NCBI GenBank assembly: GCA_903935095.1
Contig: CAIZQH010000019.1
Coordinates: 62,001-126,000, forward strand
DNA from: an uncultured Flavobacteriales bacterium
Lineage (GTDB): Bacteria > Bacteroidota > Bacteroidia > Flavobacteriales_D > Crocinitomicaceae
DNA: 64,000 nucleotides
Direction: 5' to 3'
The position numbers and the translations under genes are program-made. Of the stretch, positions 27,607 to 37,148 are shown one piece after another. Below the pieces are notes generated by a model, which had not been told where the DNA came from, searched no databases, and saw only the letters and a list, made by a program, of their open reading frames with translations. Positions within the stretch are counted from its first letter, which is position 1. Each line of letters begins with the position of its first letter.

Positions 27607-30240
27607 CTAATAATTATCGTCGTAAAAAACTTTATAATCCCCAAATTTCGACGTTTCTATTAACTTTTTCAAATTTTCTTGATTAATTATGTAAATTTTA
27701 TTGTTTTGGAAATCATCGAGGTACTCAAATCCCGCTTTATACGCATTTATATACTCCCCTGCGATTTTGGCTGTTTGGAACTCTTGCACAAGGACAAATT
27801 CCTTTTCGGCGACTGTCATTTTTTGAGAAACCTTCACTTTTGCTAGTTTAAATGCCTTACTTGAAAAATCTGAAATGGCATTTCGTGCTTCTTCAATATC
27901 CTCGTCTTCATCGAGTAAAACAATGACAAATTGAGGGACATTAGGAATATCTGTGAACATAGATTTTTTTTCAAAATTAGCCGGTATGGATGTCGAATAC
28001 CCATTATTTATAATGGCTAACATTTCTTTTGCTCTGGCAGCTTGTTCGCTTGAAGGCTTTTCATCAACGATGCGATTTAACCGTGGGATCAAGTCTTTTT
28101 TATTTTCATTTAATTGTCCAAAAGCGAGCGCATTCAGCAACATGTATTCCGCTCTAAAGGCATTGGAAAGGTCATTATCCACAACTACTTGTGTTTCAGA
28201 CAATACCTGAGTATAACTTTCTTGGTTATACTTCTCCAATAATTTGATGTATTTCTGTTGATCCTTTAGCGCACTTTCTCGTTGTTTCGCATAAAAATCA
28301 GGGTCTCTAAAGAAGTTTGCCGCATCTGACAAGGGGTAATTTTTTAGAATGTACTTCTTGTATGTCTCTGCTTCTGCAGTGCCTTCATTCAATTTATACA
28401 ACTGAAAAGCTGCAGATAAATCGGTTGGATTTATTTTGAACATATCAAGAATGGCTTGAAATTGTCCTGCTGCAAGTTCCATCTCTCCCAATACTTCTTT
28501 ATAGAGTATACCGGCAGTATAACGCGCTTCTAATAATCGTTGTTCTGAAAGCGCAAAAGAAGAATCAGTTAGCGGGATATTTTTTCTTAACACTTCTATA
28601 GTTAAGGAATCCTTTATTGGATTATTTTGAGCTGTAATCATTGATGAATCTTGATTTCCGGTTTTTAAAGACGGGTCATTGAGCATGATTTTCTCACTCC
28701 GTCTCCAATCATCTTCATTTTCACGTTGTCCCCATAATTTACGAAACTCATTGTATCCATCTTCTCTCAACTTTGGATTATTAAAGATGAATTTATTGGT
28801 ATTATTCACTGTTCCGGTAGTCGTTTGATTTTGTTGCAGTGCCAATAATTTTGCTGCTTCTTGTTCTTTTCGCCGCTGTTGTTCGCGTTTCAATTGCTTC
28901 AACGTTTCTTTCAAGAAATCTTCACGATCATCTACGGACATTTTTGCAATTCGCTGAACCGAATCCTCAAAATTAGCGGTTTCAATGGCCCTCACTAGAT
29001 CGGCTAATTTAGCCGCTTTATTTTTTATGAATGCACCATTTGGATAATCTTCACTAATAAATCTTGAACAAGAGTCATAGTACTTCTGTGCAGATACATA
29101 GTCTTTGGTATTAAACGAAAGGTCACCTAGTTTTTCGTAGGCCATTGCCTTTTGGCGTTTGTTCGTGGTGGAATAAAATGCGGATTCTGTCAAATAGGAC
29201 TTTGCTTTAGCTTGTTCTTTTCGGTTTAATTCAACTATTGCCATAGTGTAGTAAATCTGATCTTTGAAACCAGCGTTTTTTGCATCCTTCAGCATGCGTT
29301 TCAAGTCTTTTGCCAACTTATCTCCTCCACCAACAACGGCTCTATTTAGGCGCGCATTGAAGGAAATATCAAAGGGAGCTGATGCTTTCATCGCTTTAGA
29401 AAAACACTTTTCTGCATCAGATAATTGATTGGCTTGTTGATATAATTGGGCAAGAATGAAATTTAATCGTGCTTTTTCTTTTCCATCCTTGCATTTTTCG
29501 ATAGCCAATACTAGTCCATTAATTGCTTCCTCGTAGTCTTTCCGTTTGATTGCGAGGTCAGCATACGTTTTGTGGATGTCATACTGAAGACTCCTTTTCA
29601 TGATTGGCGCCTCACTTTTTTCCTTCTTTTTTAAGAACGGGATGTAATCTTTTATTGTTTTTTTCTCTTGAACTTGCGCGATTTCGTTGAGTCCATCCAA
29701 AATTAATTTGGCGTCTGCAAATTTTCGTTGCTCAATGAAAATTTTTGCAATCCAGACTTCCGCTGCATAGGTAGATGGATCCTTCACAAAAAAGCGTTTA
29801 ACGAATTGGAAGTTGCTCAGTGCACGATCATAATCTCTACGGTAAAAAAATGCTTGTCCAACGGTCAGCCAGTTCTCATCTATCCACGTATTATATTCGG
29901 CTTGTTTGTAGAACATATTTTCTGCGCTTGGCATACTGTGATTCAAAATAACTTTCGTGCATTTAGAAACCGCTGTATCAATCGCCGGAAGCATTCCTTT
30001 CACTTCTATTTCACTCGGTAACGGATTAATCGGCAAGACGCCATAAAAATCATCTTTTCGGCTACTGTAATATGTTTTTAAGGAAACACGCAAGAGTTCT
30101 TGCGCGTTGAAATGACCATTAAATCGAGCGGTTGTTGAATGATAGGTTCGATTGACAAACGTATTACTCTCCGTAGAGCAAGCTCCCAAGAAAATGAGCG
30201 CGAAAAACAGAAAGCAAATACGGGTGTAAAATTTCATCAT
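27607..30240 (-). CDS. SprE/PorW-like gliding and T9SS lipoprotein with TPR repeats
   Basis: 877 residues. Signal peptide with lipobox LGAC-Cys21. Then NRTYHSTTARFNGHFNAQELL, the typical opening of the SprE/PorW family, followed by many helical TPR-like repeats (for example YRRDYDRALSNFQFVKRFF, KDYEEAINGLVLAIEKC, ATYKKYILKNYPLSDAA), a Gln/Asn-rich stretch at ~470-490, and an alpha/beta C-terminus. PorW/SprE connects the PorKN ring with PorLM or the translocon in T9SS. Head of the sprE-bactofilin-atpZ unit. The adjacent ATG at 30237 is an equally possible start. Confidence 0.9.
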   Translation of the reverse strand: MMKFYTRICFLFFALIFLGACSTESNTFVNRTYHSTTARFNGHFNAQELLRVSLKTYYSSRKDDFYGVLPINPLPSEIEVKGMLPAIDTAVSKCTKVILNHSMPSAENMFYKQAEYNTWIDENWLTVGQAFFYRRDYDRALSNFQFVKRFFVKDPSTYAAEVWIAKIFIEQRKFADAKLILDGLNEIAQVQEKKTIKDYIPFLKKKEKSEAPIMKRSLQYDIHKTYADLAIKRKDYEEAINGLVLAIEKCKDGKEKARLNFILAQLYQQANQLSDAEKCFSKAMKASAPFDISFNARLNRAVVGGGDKLAKDLKRMLKDAKNAGFKDQIYYTMAIVELNRKEQAKAKSYLTESAFYSTTNKRQKAMAYEKLGDLSFNTKDYVSAQKYYDSCSRFISEDYPNGAFIKNKAAKLADLVRAIETANFEDSVQRIAKMSVDDREDFLKETLKQLKREQQRRKEQEAAKLLALQQNQTTTGTVNNTNKFIFNNPKLREDGYNEFRKLWGQRENEDDWRRSEKIMLNDPSLKTGNQDSSMITAQNNPIKDSLTIEVLRKNIPLTDSSFALSEQRLLEARYTAGILYKEVLGEMELAAGQFQAILDMFKINPTDLSAAFQLYKLNEGTAEAETYKKYILKNYPLSDAANFFRDPDFYAKQRESALKDQQKYIKLLEKYNQESYTQVLSETQVVVDNDLSNAFRAEYMLLNALAFGQLNENKKDLIPRLNRIVDEKPSSEQAARAKEMLAIINNGYSTSIPANFEKKSMFTDIPNVPQFVIVLLDEDEDIEEARNAISDFSSKAFKLAKVKVSQKMTVAEKEFVLVQEFQTAKIAGEYINAYKAGFEYLDDFQNNKIYIINQENLKKLIETSKFGDYKVFYDDNY

Positions 30241-30291
30241 AAGGTAGAAGGCCAGACTAATATAACTGAAAATGATCGATTTTATTTTGTC

Positions 30292-31002
30292 TTAAGCAAT
30301 ATTTGTAAAGACTTGTTGAATATCATCGTCGTCTTCGATTTTGTCTAACATTTTTTCAATATCGATTAATTGTTCTTCAGAAAATTCCACTGGCGTAGTT
30401 GGAATGCGTTTTAAGCTCGCTTTTTGAACTTCCGTACCCATATCTTCCAACGCTTTAGCGATGGAACCAAAGGAAGTGTAATCTCCTGTTATTATGATCA
30501 AATCATCTTCCACTTCGATTCCTTCACAGCCTGCATCGATTAATTCTAATTCAAGCATTTCAGGATCTATTTCTGCGGTTTTAACGATTTCAAATTCACT
30601 TTTTCGGGCAAACATGAATTCCATTGACCCGTTTGGAACGACCATTCCTCCAGCTTTGTTGAAGTAAGATTTAACGTTTGCAACGGTTCTTGTGGGATTA
30701 TCTGTGGCGCATTCAACATAAACCAAAACTCCGTGTGGACCTTTTCCTTCGTAGTTTACTTCTGTAAATGAGGCAATATCTTTTTGAGCAGCACGCTTGA
30801 TTGCTGCTTCAATATTGTCCTTTGGCATGTTTTCCGACTTCGCATTTTGAATGGCCGATCTCAACTTCGCATTCGTTGCTGAATCAATCCCGCCTTCTTT
30901 GGCTGCCATGGTAATGGCTTTTCCTAATTTGGGGAAAATTTTAGACATCTTATCCCATCGTTTTTCTTTTGCTGCTCGGCGGTATTCAAAGGCTCTTCCC
31001 AT
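30292..31002 (-). CDS. YebC/PmpR family DNA-binding or translation factor
   Basis: 236 residues, normal. Begins with [21 protein letters not shown] and [12 protein letters not shown], then [35 protein letters not shown], all family-typical. YebC proteins were described as regulators, and recent work assigns some to relieving ribosome stalling at proline stretches; I cannot say which applies. It is 51 bp upstream of sprE on the same strand and has its own strong promoter. Confidence 0.95.
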   Translation of the reverse strand: MGRAFEYRRAAKEKRWDKMSKIFPKLGKAITMAAKEGGIDSATNAKLRSAIQNAKSENMPKDNIEAAIKRAAQKDIASFTEVNYEGKGPHGVLVYVECATDNPTRTVANVKSYFNKAGGMVVPNGSMEFMFARKSEFEIVKTAEIDPEMLELELIDAGCEGIEVEDDLIIITGDYTSFGSIAKALEDMGTEVQKASLKRIPTTPVEFSEEQLIDIEKMLDKIEDDDDIQQVFTNIA

Positions 31003-31019
31003 AATTTCGATAATTTAGG

Positions 31020-31050
31020 CAAAAATAGGGAATTCAGAAGGAATTTTCAA
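31020..31050 (-). promoter_or_regulatory. Full consensus promoter of yebC
   Basis: TTG (31050-31048), 20-nt spacer, TATTTTTG (31027-31020) on the minus strand, matching TTG-N(17-23)-TAnnTTTG. The box ends 17 nt before the ATG at 31002, so the leader is only about a dozen nt. Confidence 0.7.
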
Positions 31051-31169
31051 GTGTCGAACAAGGACTTTCCTTCGATTCAAGATTGGAATTCACTCGTATG
31101 CACGTTCAAAAAGAATTTGCCGAGTTATCGTATGTAAAAAAAAGCTAGTTTTAACTAAACTCATCAGCT

Positions 31170-32063
31170 ATGAAAACACATTTCATTGTATTATTTACCT
31201 TGTTTTCTTTTTCATTTAAGGCGCAAAATTGGTCGCCATCCGGTGCGAATTGGAAATATTCGTATAATGGATTTTTTCCAGGATATGTAGATGTAATGTA
31301 TTCAGGAGACACCTTGATTGATGGTCAATCAGCGAAAACACTCACCAAAACATATAATGGGATGGATTGGAGCATGGCTGTGATAAGCAGTGCTATTGGA
31401 AAGGAATTTACCTATGAAAACAATGGGGTCATTTACCTTCGTTACCAAAATCAGTGGGATACCTTGTATCATTTTAACGCACAAGTTGGAGATCATTGGC
31501 GCATGGCCAAGCAACCCATCGTGAGCGTTTGTCCAGAAAATAGCCGTTTAAACGTTATGGCCATTGGCAACAAAATCATAAACAATGAAACAAGAAAATA
31601 TGTCGTGGTGGATTTTTGCAATCCAGACTTAAGTTCCCTAGGTTGGGGTCAAGATACCATTGTAGAAAATATAGGATTCATAGGATCGTATTTTCTTCCC
31701 TATGATCAATTTGAAGGTGCGGTAGACGGAAGTGAAGGAGGTCCTTTTCGTTGTTATTCCCACGATAATTTTGCTACCTATGCTCCGCATTTTTCCGATG
31801 CATGCGATTTCATTGTCGGTCTGGATGAGTTATCCTCAACATTTAATATTTATCCGAATCCCGTTCAAGATGAAATTTATTTATCCACTGAATTCAGCAA
31901 CGCATTTACGGATTACACCATCTATTCCTTAGATGGAAAAATGCAACAAGCTGGACCAATATTAGAAATGATTCCGATGAATCACCTAACAAGCGGAAAT
32001 TATATTTTGGAGATTTCCAATTCCAAACAAAAGCAATTCGCCAGGGTTTTGAAAGTGGACTAA
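31170..32063 (+). CDS. Secreted protein with T9SS type A sorting domain
   Basis: 297 residues. Signal peptide (cleavage near FKAQNW). Residues ~20-210 have no motif I recognise: they begin SPSGANWKYSYNGFF and contain many aromatic beta-strands and a Cys pair. The last ~75 residues are a type A sorting domain: STFNIYPNPVQDEIYL, then a strand around IYSLDGKM, SGNYILEI, ending KVD. So it is exported across the outer membrane by T9SS and attached or released. No nearby gene suggests a substrate. The last 4 bp overlap engB tail to tail. The 167-bp gap upstream has no clear plus-strand promoter. Confidence 0.85.
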   Translation: MKTHFIVLFTLFSFSFKAQNWSPSGANWKYSYNGFFPGYVDVMYSGDTLIDGQSAKTLTKTYNGMDWSMAVISSAIGKEFTYENNGVIYLRYQNQWDTLYHFNAQVGDHWRMAKQPIVSVCPENSRLNVMAIGNKIINNETRKYVVVDFCNPDLSSLGWGQDTIVENIGFIGSYFLPYDQFEGAVDGSEGGPFRCYSHDNFATYAPHFSDACDFIVGLDELSSTFNIYPNPVQDEIYLSTEFSNAFTDYTIYSLDGKMQQAGPILEMIPMNHLTSGNYILEISNSKQKQFARVLKVD

Positions 32064-32650
32064 ACTAAGATTTGTCCAATGTAATTCAAGATGGGTTCTT
32101 TACCAAACCCTGAAGTAGCCGAGGTCGTAAATACCGGTGGAAGTTCTTCCCAGTACTTCAACATTTCTTTTTTGTATTTCGCTAGATTTTTCTGAAGCGC
32201 CGAACTTGATATTTTGTCAATTTTTGTGAAGACCATCGAAAAAGGTAAATTTTTCTCACCGCACCAGTTCATAAATTCTAAGTCGATTTTTTGTGGTTCT
32301 AGTCTAGCGTCTAACAAAACAAAGATATTTTCGAGTTCTTTTCGTTTGGTTAAAAAATCGGAAATAAATTTTTCCCAGTTATTTCGTTTGGACTTTGATA
32401 CCTTGGCGTATCCGTAACCGGGTAAATCCACTAAGTACCATTTTTCGTTAATCACGAAATGGTTAATCAGCTGTGTTTTTCCTGGTGTAGAGGATGTTTT
32501 TGCCAGATTCTTCTTTCCAGTCAACATATTAATTAGAGAGGACTTTCCCACATTTGATCGTCCGATAAAAGCGAATTCAGGTTTGCCATCCGTAGGGCAT
32601 TTTGCAATTTCGGTATTCGAAATAAGGAACGTAGCTTCTTTAATAATCAT
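32060..32650 (-). CDS. engB: Ribosome-assembly GTPase EngB/YihA
   Basis: 196 residues. G1 GRSNVGKS at 30-37, G3 DLPGYG, G4 TKID, G5 region TSATSGFG: complete TRAFAC GTPase of the EngB/YsxC/YihA family, which acts in 50S subunit assembly. Start choice is supported by the conserved opening and by the promoter box only 4 nt before the ATG, which leaves no room for an upstream start and predicts a leaderless mRNA. Confidence 0.96.
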   Translation of the reverse strand: MIIKEATFLISNTEIAKCPTDGKPEFAFIGRSNVGKSSLINMLTGKKNLAKTSSTPGKTQLINHFVINEKWYLVDLPGYGYAKVSKSKRNNWEKFISDFLTKRKELENIFVLLDARLEPQKIDLEFMNWCGEKNLPFSMVFTKIDKISSSALQKNLAKYKKEMLKYWEELPPVFTTSATSGFGKEPILNYIGQILV

Positions 32651-32654
32651 GGTG

Positions 32655-32687
32655 CAAAGTTACTTGAATAAAAATATTTTTCAGCAA
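32655..32687 (-). promoter_or_regulatory. engB promoter abutting the start codon
   Basis: TTG (32687-32685), 22-nt spacer, TAACTTTG (32662-32655) on the minus strand, then CACC and ATG. The start of transcription should fall at or within a few nt of the A of the start codon. Confidence 0.6.
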
Positions 32688-32705
32688 TTCGAACAAAGTT
32701 TGTCA

Positions 32706-32727
32706 TTAGGTGTTAATAGATACCTAA
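32706..32727. promoter_or_regulatory. Perfect inverted repeat before the CarH-like gene
   Basis: TTAGGT-(10 nt)-ACCTAA, ending 6 bp before the ATG at 32734. A spaced dyad in this place is what a dimeric MerR regulator might bind for autorepression; operator function is inferred. Confidence 0.45.
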
Positions 32728-32733
32728 GCACCC

Positions 32734-33606
32734 ATGGCAGAATATAAAATCAAAGACATCGAAATCCTAACAGGGATTAAAGCACATACGATTCGTATTT
32801 GGGAAAAACGTTATAAGATATTAATCCCTGAGCGAACGGAAACACAAATTCGGACCTATAGTGACCAGGATTTGTCTTCTTTATTGAATATCAGTTTACT
32901 CAATAAAAATGGCCACAAAATTTCTCACATAGCCGAATGGGATAAAGACAAAATCAATCGTTTGGTTTGGGACATTAAGATGAGCCGTAATGTTAATTTC
33001 ACAGAAGAGAAATTAATTTTGGCTTTGTTGCATACAGATGAGCAGCTTTTTAGTGAAACACTCCAAGTGCTTATCGACGATAAAGGGCTCTCTAAAACAT
33101 TTAGTGAAGACCTCATGCCTTTTCTAGAAAGAATCGGTGTAATGTGGTTAGTGAATAGCATCAGTGCCGCACAGGAACATTTTATTTCAAACCTCATCCG
33201 TCAAAAAATTATTTCTGAAATCGATAAGCAAGAAATTCCTGCTGATAAATCGAATCCTGTGATGCTCTATTTGCCAGAACACGATTGGCATGAGATCGGA
33301 TTGCTTTTTTACCAATATTTACTAAGAAGTAAAGGATTCCATACGGTTTATTTGGGGCAAAGTCTTCCATACGATTCCCTATTAGATTGCATTCAACGCA
33401 TTCAACCGAAAGCCATCATTAGTAGTTGGTTAACTGCGATTGACAAACCTTTTATCATTAATTATTTTAAGCAGTTGAAACAAGATGCTCCAAACGCCAT
33501 GCTTTTTGCCGGTGGAGCACAAATCAATTTGCATTCATTGGATTTGATCGGATACGTAACAGAGATCAAAAATGCAGATTCCCTCTTAGCGCATTTCGTT
33601 AACTAA
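32734..33606 (+). CDS. CarH-like MerR regulator with B12-binding domain (putative photoreceptor)
   Basis: 290 residues. N-terminus (~1-75) is a MerR winged helix (YKIKDIEILTGIKAHTIRIWEKRY). Then a helical bundle (~85-165) and a cobalamin-binding Rossmann domain (~170-290). Two diagnostic motifs are intact: Trp138-x9-Glu148-His149, the adenosylcobalamin-capping motif of CarH, and Asp184-x-His186-x-x-Gly189, the lower-axial-ligand motif. CarH-type proteins repress carotenoid genes in the dark and release DNA when light breaks the Co-C bond. No carotenoid gene is nearby, so targets would be distant. Overlaps leuS by 8 bp tail to tail. Confidence 0.9.
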   Translation: MAEYKIKDIEILTGIKAHTIRIWEKRYKILIPERTETQIRTYSDQDLSSLLNISLLNKNGHKISHIAEWDKDKINRLVWDIKMSRNVNFTEEKLILALLHTDEQLFSETLQVLIDDKGLSKTFSEDLMPFLERIGVMWLVNSISAAQEHFISNLIRQKIISEIDKQEIPADKSNPVMLYLPEHDWHEIGLLFYQYLLRSKGFHTVYLGQSLPYDSLLDCIQRIQPKAIISSWLTAIDKPFIINYFKQLKQDAPNAMLFAGGAQINLHSLDLIGYVTEIKNADSLLAHFVN

Positions 33607-36376
33607 CGAAATTCACAATTCTTCCAGGAACGATAATGGTTTTCTTCGGCACTTTACCTTCTAGGTATTTTTGAGCCTCCGGCATGTTTAAAACGTGCTC
33701 TTCTATTTCCTTCGGGGATAAATCCACACTTAAACTTACCTTAAATCGCAGTTTCCCATTAAAGGATACAGGGTATTCGAAATCTGATTCTTTCAAATAA
33801 TTTGCTTCAAATACGGGATAGGATTGATCGAAGATGCTGCTGCCATCCAACTGTAATTTCGACCATATTTCCTCGGTAATGTGGGGTGCGTATGGCGACA
33901 TTAATATACTCAACTGAGTTAATACTTCTCGATTGTTGCATTTTTGATCTGTTAATTCGTTCACGCAAATCATAAACGATGAAACACCTGTATTAAAGGA
34001 AAAGCGATCCAAATCATCTCTTAGGCGCTTGATTGTTTTATGCAAGGATTTCATGGACTCGTTTGACGCTTCCCCATCGCTTACTTGAAATTGTCCACTT
34101 TGATGGAAAAGTCTCCAGTATTTTTTCAAAAATCCATGAACACCGGTAATGCCTTTTGTATCCCAAGGCTTACTTTGTTCCAATGGACCCAAGAACATCT
34201 CATACATTCGCAAGGTGTCTGCGCCATATTTCTCACATAAATCATCTGGAGTAACCACGTTATACCAGCGTTTGGACATTTTATCCACTTCGCGTTTCAC
34301 GATGATTTTACCTTGCTCATTTGTCACAAAATGCATGTCCTCAAATTGTGGTTGCCATTTGCGTAATTCATCTAGGTCAATGCTTTCATCGTCTTGAATT
34401 AAATCAATTAGGATGCGGACTTCCCGGAAGTTTGAAACATCGGAAGAAATAAGGTCATATGAATGCATTTTACCATCAGTATCCAAAAAAGCAATGGCTG
34501 ATTTGCCTAAGATCATCCCTTGATTAATCAATTTGGCAAAGGGTTCATCAAATGGAATGAATCCTTGATCGTAAAGGAACTTGGTCCAAAATCGGGAATA
34601 CAATAAATGTCCCGTTGCATGTTCTGATCCACCAATGTACAGATCTACATTTTGCCAGTAAGCTACTTTCTCTTTACTCACAAATTCCTGTTCATTTTTT
34701 GGATCCATATAACGAAGGAAGTACCAAGAACTTCCCGCCCATCCTGGCATGGTATTATGTTCCATTCGTTCACCTTGAAAGTGATTCCAAGCGTCTTTTT
34801 TGGCACGAGCTAAAGGCGGTTCACCGTCCTCCGTAGGTAGATATTTATCGACTTCAGGAAGTTCAATTGGCAACAGCTCATCCGAAATCAAGGAAGGAAT
34901 GTCGTCTTGGTAGTAGATTGGAAAAGGTTCTCCCCAATATCGTTGTCTAGAGAATACGGCATCACGTAAACGGAAATTCGTTTTTCCTTTCCCGATGCCT
35001 TTTTCTTCAATGGCTTCAATGGCTTTTTTCATGGCTGCTTTCGCTTCAAGTCCATCTAAAAAATCGGAATGGGCAATAAACGCATCTTTCTCGGTATATG
35101 CATATTCACTGATGTCAACATCCGCAAAAATATTTTTGATTTCTAAGTCAAAATGTTTCGCGAAATCGTAGTCACGTTGATCTCCACACGGCACTGCCAT
35201 AACAGCTCCTGTTCCATAGGATGCTAATACATAGTCCCCAATCCAAATCGGAATGGATTCGCCCGTAAATGGATGAATGGCGTAGGCTCCAAGCGCTTGA
35301 CCAGTAATATTTTTCACGTCTGCTTGACGGTCTCGTTCGGATTTTAATCCAGCTTCTCGTTGGTAGTTTTCAACGGCGGCTTTACAGTCAGAACTCACCA
35401 ACTGATTCACCAATGGATGTTCGGGTGCTAAAACCATAAAGGAAACGCCAAAAATGGTATCTGGACGTGTAGTAAACACTTCGATGGATTCCGATGAATT
35501 TTCAATGGCAAACGCCACGCTTGCACCTTGCGATTTTCCTATCCAATTACGCTGCTGTTCTTTGATGGAATCTGACCAATCTATGCGTTCTAATCCTTCT
35601 AGTAATCGTTCCGCATATGCTTTGATGCGCATCGACCATTGACGCATGCGTTTTTGTTCTACAGGATGTCCACCACGTTCAGAAACACCATTCACAATTT
35701 CATCGTTGGCTAAGACGGTTCCTAAAGCTGGACACCAATTCACCCAACTTTCCGCCAGGTAAGCAAGTCGATAAGTTTGGATGATTTCTTCTTTTTTGTG
35801 AGCCGAAAAAGCGTTCCACTCCATTGAAGAGAATTGTCCTTCGTAATCTGTGACAGCTTGGATAAGTACATTTCCTTCTGATTCAAATTGTTGAATTAAT
35901 TGTGAAATACGTTCCGCTTTATTTGTTTTTACGTCATAGTAACATTCGAATAATTGCTTAAAAATCCACTGAGTCCATCTGTAGTATTCCGGAGCAGAGG
36001 TTCTTACTTCACGTGACCAATCAAAACTAAATCCAATTTGATCTAATTGTTGGCGGTAACGCGCAATGTTTTCCTCGGTAGTAATCGCAGGATGTTGTCC
36101 AGTTTGAATCGCATACTGTTCCGCTGGAAGTCCAAAGGAATCGTAACCCATTGGATGTAGGACATTAAATCCTTGAAGTCTTTTGTAGCGGGCGTATATA
36201 TCTGATGCGATGTATCCAAGTGGATGTCCTACGTGCAACCCTGCGCCAGATGGATAAGGAAACATGTCTAAGACGTAATACTTAGGTTTTGTTGTGTCCT
36301 CCTTCACGTGATAGGTACCACGATCTTGCCAATTCTTGCGCCATTTGCTCTCTAGATTTCTAAAATCGTATTCCAT
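33599..36376 (-). CDS. leuS: Leucyl-tRNA synthetase
   Basis: 925 residues from the ATG at 36376 (MEYDF...). HIGH-type motif HVGHP at 48-52, CP1 editing domain (~225-430, with the TTRPDTIFG motif), and KMSKR at ~699-703. An in-frame ATG at 36397 would fall inside the putative promoter box, so I prefer 36376. It attaches leucine to tRNA-Leu. It lies 34 bp after the ubiA-like gene but probably also has its own promoter. Confidence 0.97.
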   Translation of the reverse strand: MEYDFRNLESKWRKNWQDRGTYHVKEDTTKPKYYVLDMFPYPSGAGLHVGHPLGYIASDIYARYKRLQGFNVLHPMGYDSFGLPAEQYAIQTGQHPAITTEENIARYRQQLDQIGFSFDWSREVRTSAPEYYRWTQWIFKQLFECYYDVKTNKAERISQLIQQFESEGNVLIQAVTDYEGQFSSMEWNAFSAHKKEEIIQTYRLAYLAESWVNWCPALGTVLANDEIVNGVSERGGHPVEQKRMRQWSMRIKAYAERLLEGLERIDWSDSIKEQQRNWIGKSQGASVAFAIENSSESIEVFTTRPDTIFGVSFMVLAPEHPLVNQLVSSDCKAAVENYQREAGLKSERDRQADVKNITGQALGAYAIHPFTGESIPIWIGDYVLASYGTGAVMAVPCGDQRDYDFAKHFDLEIKNIFADVDISEYAYTEKDAFIAHSDFLDGLEAKAAMKKAIEAIEEKGIGKGKTNFRLRDAVFSRQRYWGEPFPIYYQDDIPSLISDELLPIELPEVDKYLPTEDGEPPLARAKKDAWNHFQGERMEHNTMPGWAGSSWYFLRYMDPKNEQEFVSKEKVAYWQNVDLYIGGSEHATGHLLYSRFWTKFLYDQGFIPFDEPFAKLINQGMILGKSAIAFLDTDGKMHSYDLISSDVSNFREVRILIDLIQDDESIDLDELRKWQPQFEDMHFVTNEQGKIIVKREVDKMSKRWYNVVTPDDLCEKYGADTLRMYEMFLGPLEQSKPWDTKGITGVHGFLKKYWRLFHQSGQFQVSDGEASNESMKSLHKTIKRLRDDLDRFSFNTGVSSFMICVNELTDQKCNNREVLTQLSILMSPYAPHITEEIWSKLQLDGSSIFDQSYPVFEANYLKESDFEYPVSFNGKLRFKVSLSVDLSPKEIEEHVLNMPEAQKYLEGKVPKKTIIVPGRIVNFVS

Positions 36377-36394
36377 ATCCTTGTTTTCGAAGGA

Positions 36395-36402
36395 CAAAGA
36401 TA
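36395..36402 (-). promoter_or_regulatory. -7 box for leuS
   Basis: TATCTTTG, an exact TAnnTTTG match, 18 nt before the ATG at 36376, in the 34-bp gap after the ubiA-like gene. No TTG at 17-23 nt. Confidence 0.45.
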
Positions 36403-36410
36403 AAAAGGAT

Positions 36411-37148
36411 TCAAGAGTTTACCTTATTCTGCACAAGTAAATGAAGGACCCCTATCAGGAAAAGGATAAAATCGAAATAACGGTGATTCATTTTTGGGGT
36501 ATTTTTTAAGTAATACCAATAAATCCAAGGGCAAAATATGAGTGCGATGGAAAGGATCTTGATTTCCAAATGTTCACTGAAAGGTTGAATTAAACTACAA
36601 AGTGCAAAGTAGCTCGCTAATAAAATGACAATCAGCACTTCTGTTGTACCTTTGGAGAGGAAAAGTGGTATTGTTTTGATATGTCCTTGATCCTTTGGCA
36701 TGTCCTCTAGGTCTTCCACCAAAGCAAGCGCAAAAAACAGGAGTAGCTGCAGAAAGTCCTTGAAAAGTAGTTGTCCATATAGCGTGTATTTCGGGATGGC
36801 TATTCCCAATGTAAACCAGCAAACCGAAATGATTATTGGTTTTAAAAATGGGATTTTCCTCCATTTTAATCCTTTTTCATAGGTTAGAACTAGGAGAGCC
36901 AAGCAGATATATGTGGCGAATGTCCATGAAAATGGACTTAACAAAATGGCGTAACATACGCTTGTTACTCCAGCAAGAATTAGGTAAGACCAATGATTTT
37001 TACGTTCAAATAACCATTGGTAGGATGCCAAAATAGAAAGGCTGAATAATGCCGCAAAAGGCCAGTTCGTTTTAGAAAGGAATCCCAAGGAAAAAACAAA
37101 TGCAAAAATTGCAAGCAGCACATTGCTTTTTAAGGAGCTTGAAATCAT
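36411..37148 (-). CDS. UbiA-family-like membrane protein
   Basis: 245 residues with about eight membrane helices. DLEDMPKD (~144-151) followed by QGHIKTIPL matches the second Asp-rich motif of UbiA prenyltransferases (DxxDxxxD, then G.KT.P). The first motif, NDxxDxxxD between helices 2 and 3, is not seen: that place reads YQWLFERKNHW. UbiA enzymes join a prenyl diphosphate to an aromatic acceptor and need both motifs for Mg2+. So it may be a divergent or non-catalytic member. It overlaps the GT9 gene by 4 bp and sits with two envelope glycosyltransferases. Confidence 0.7.
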   Translation of the reverse strand: MISSSLKSNVLLAIFAFVFSLGFLSKTNWPFAALFSLSILASYQWLFERKNHWSYLILAGVTSVCYAILLSPFSWTFATYICLALLVLTYEKGLKWRKIPFLKPIIISVCWFTLGIAIPKYTLYGQLLFKDFLQLLLFFALALVEDLEDMPKDQGHIKTIPLFLSKGTTEVLIVILLASYFALCSLIQPFSEHLEIKILSIALIFCPWIYWYYLKNTPKMNHRYFDFILFLIGVLHLLVQNKVNS

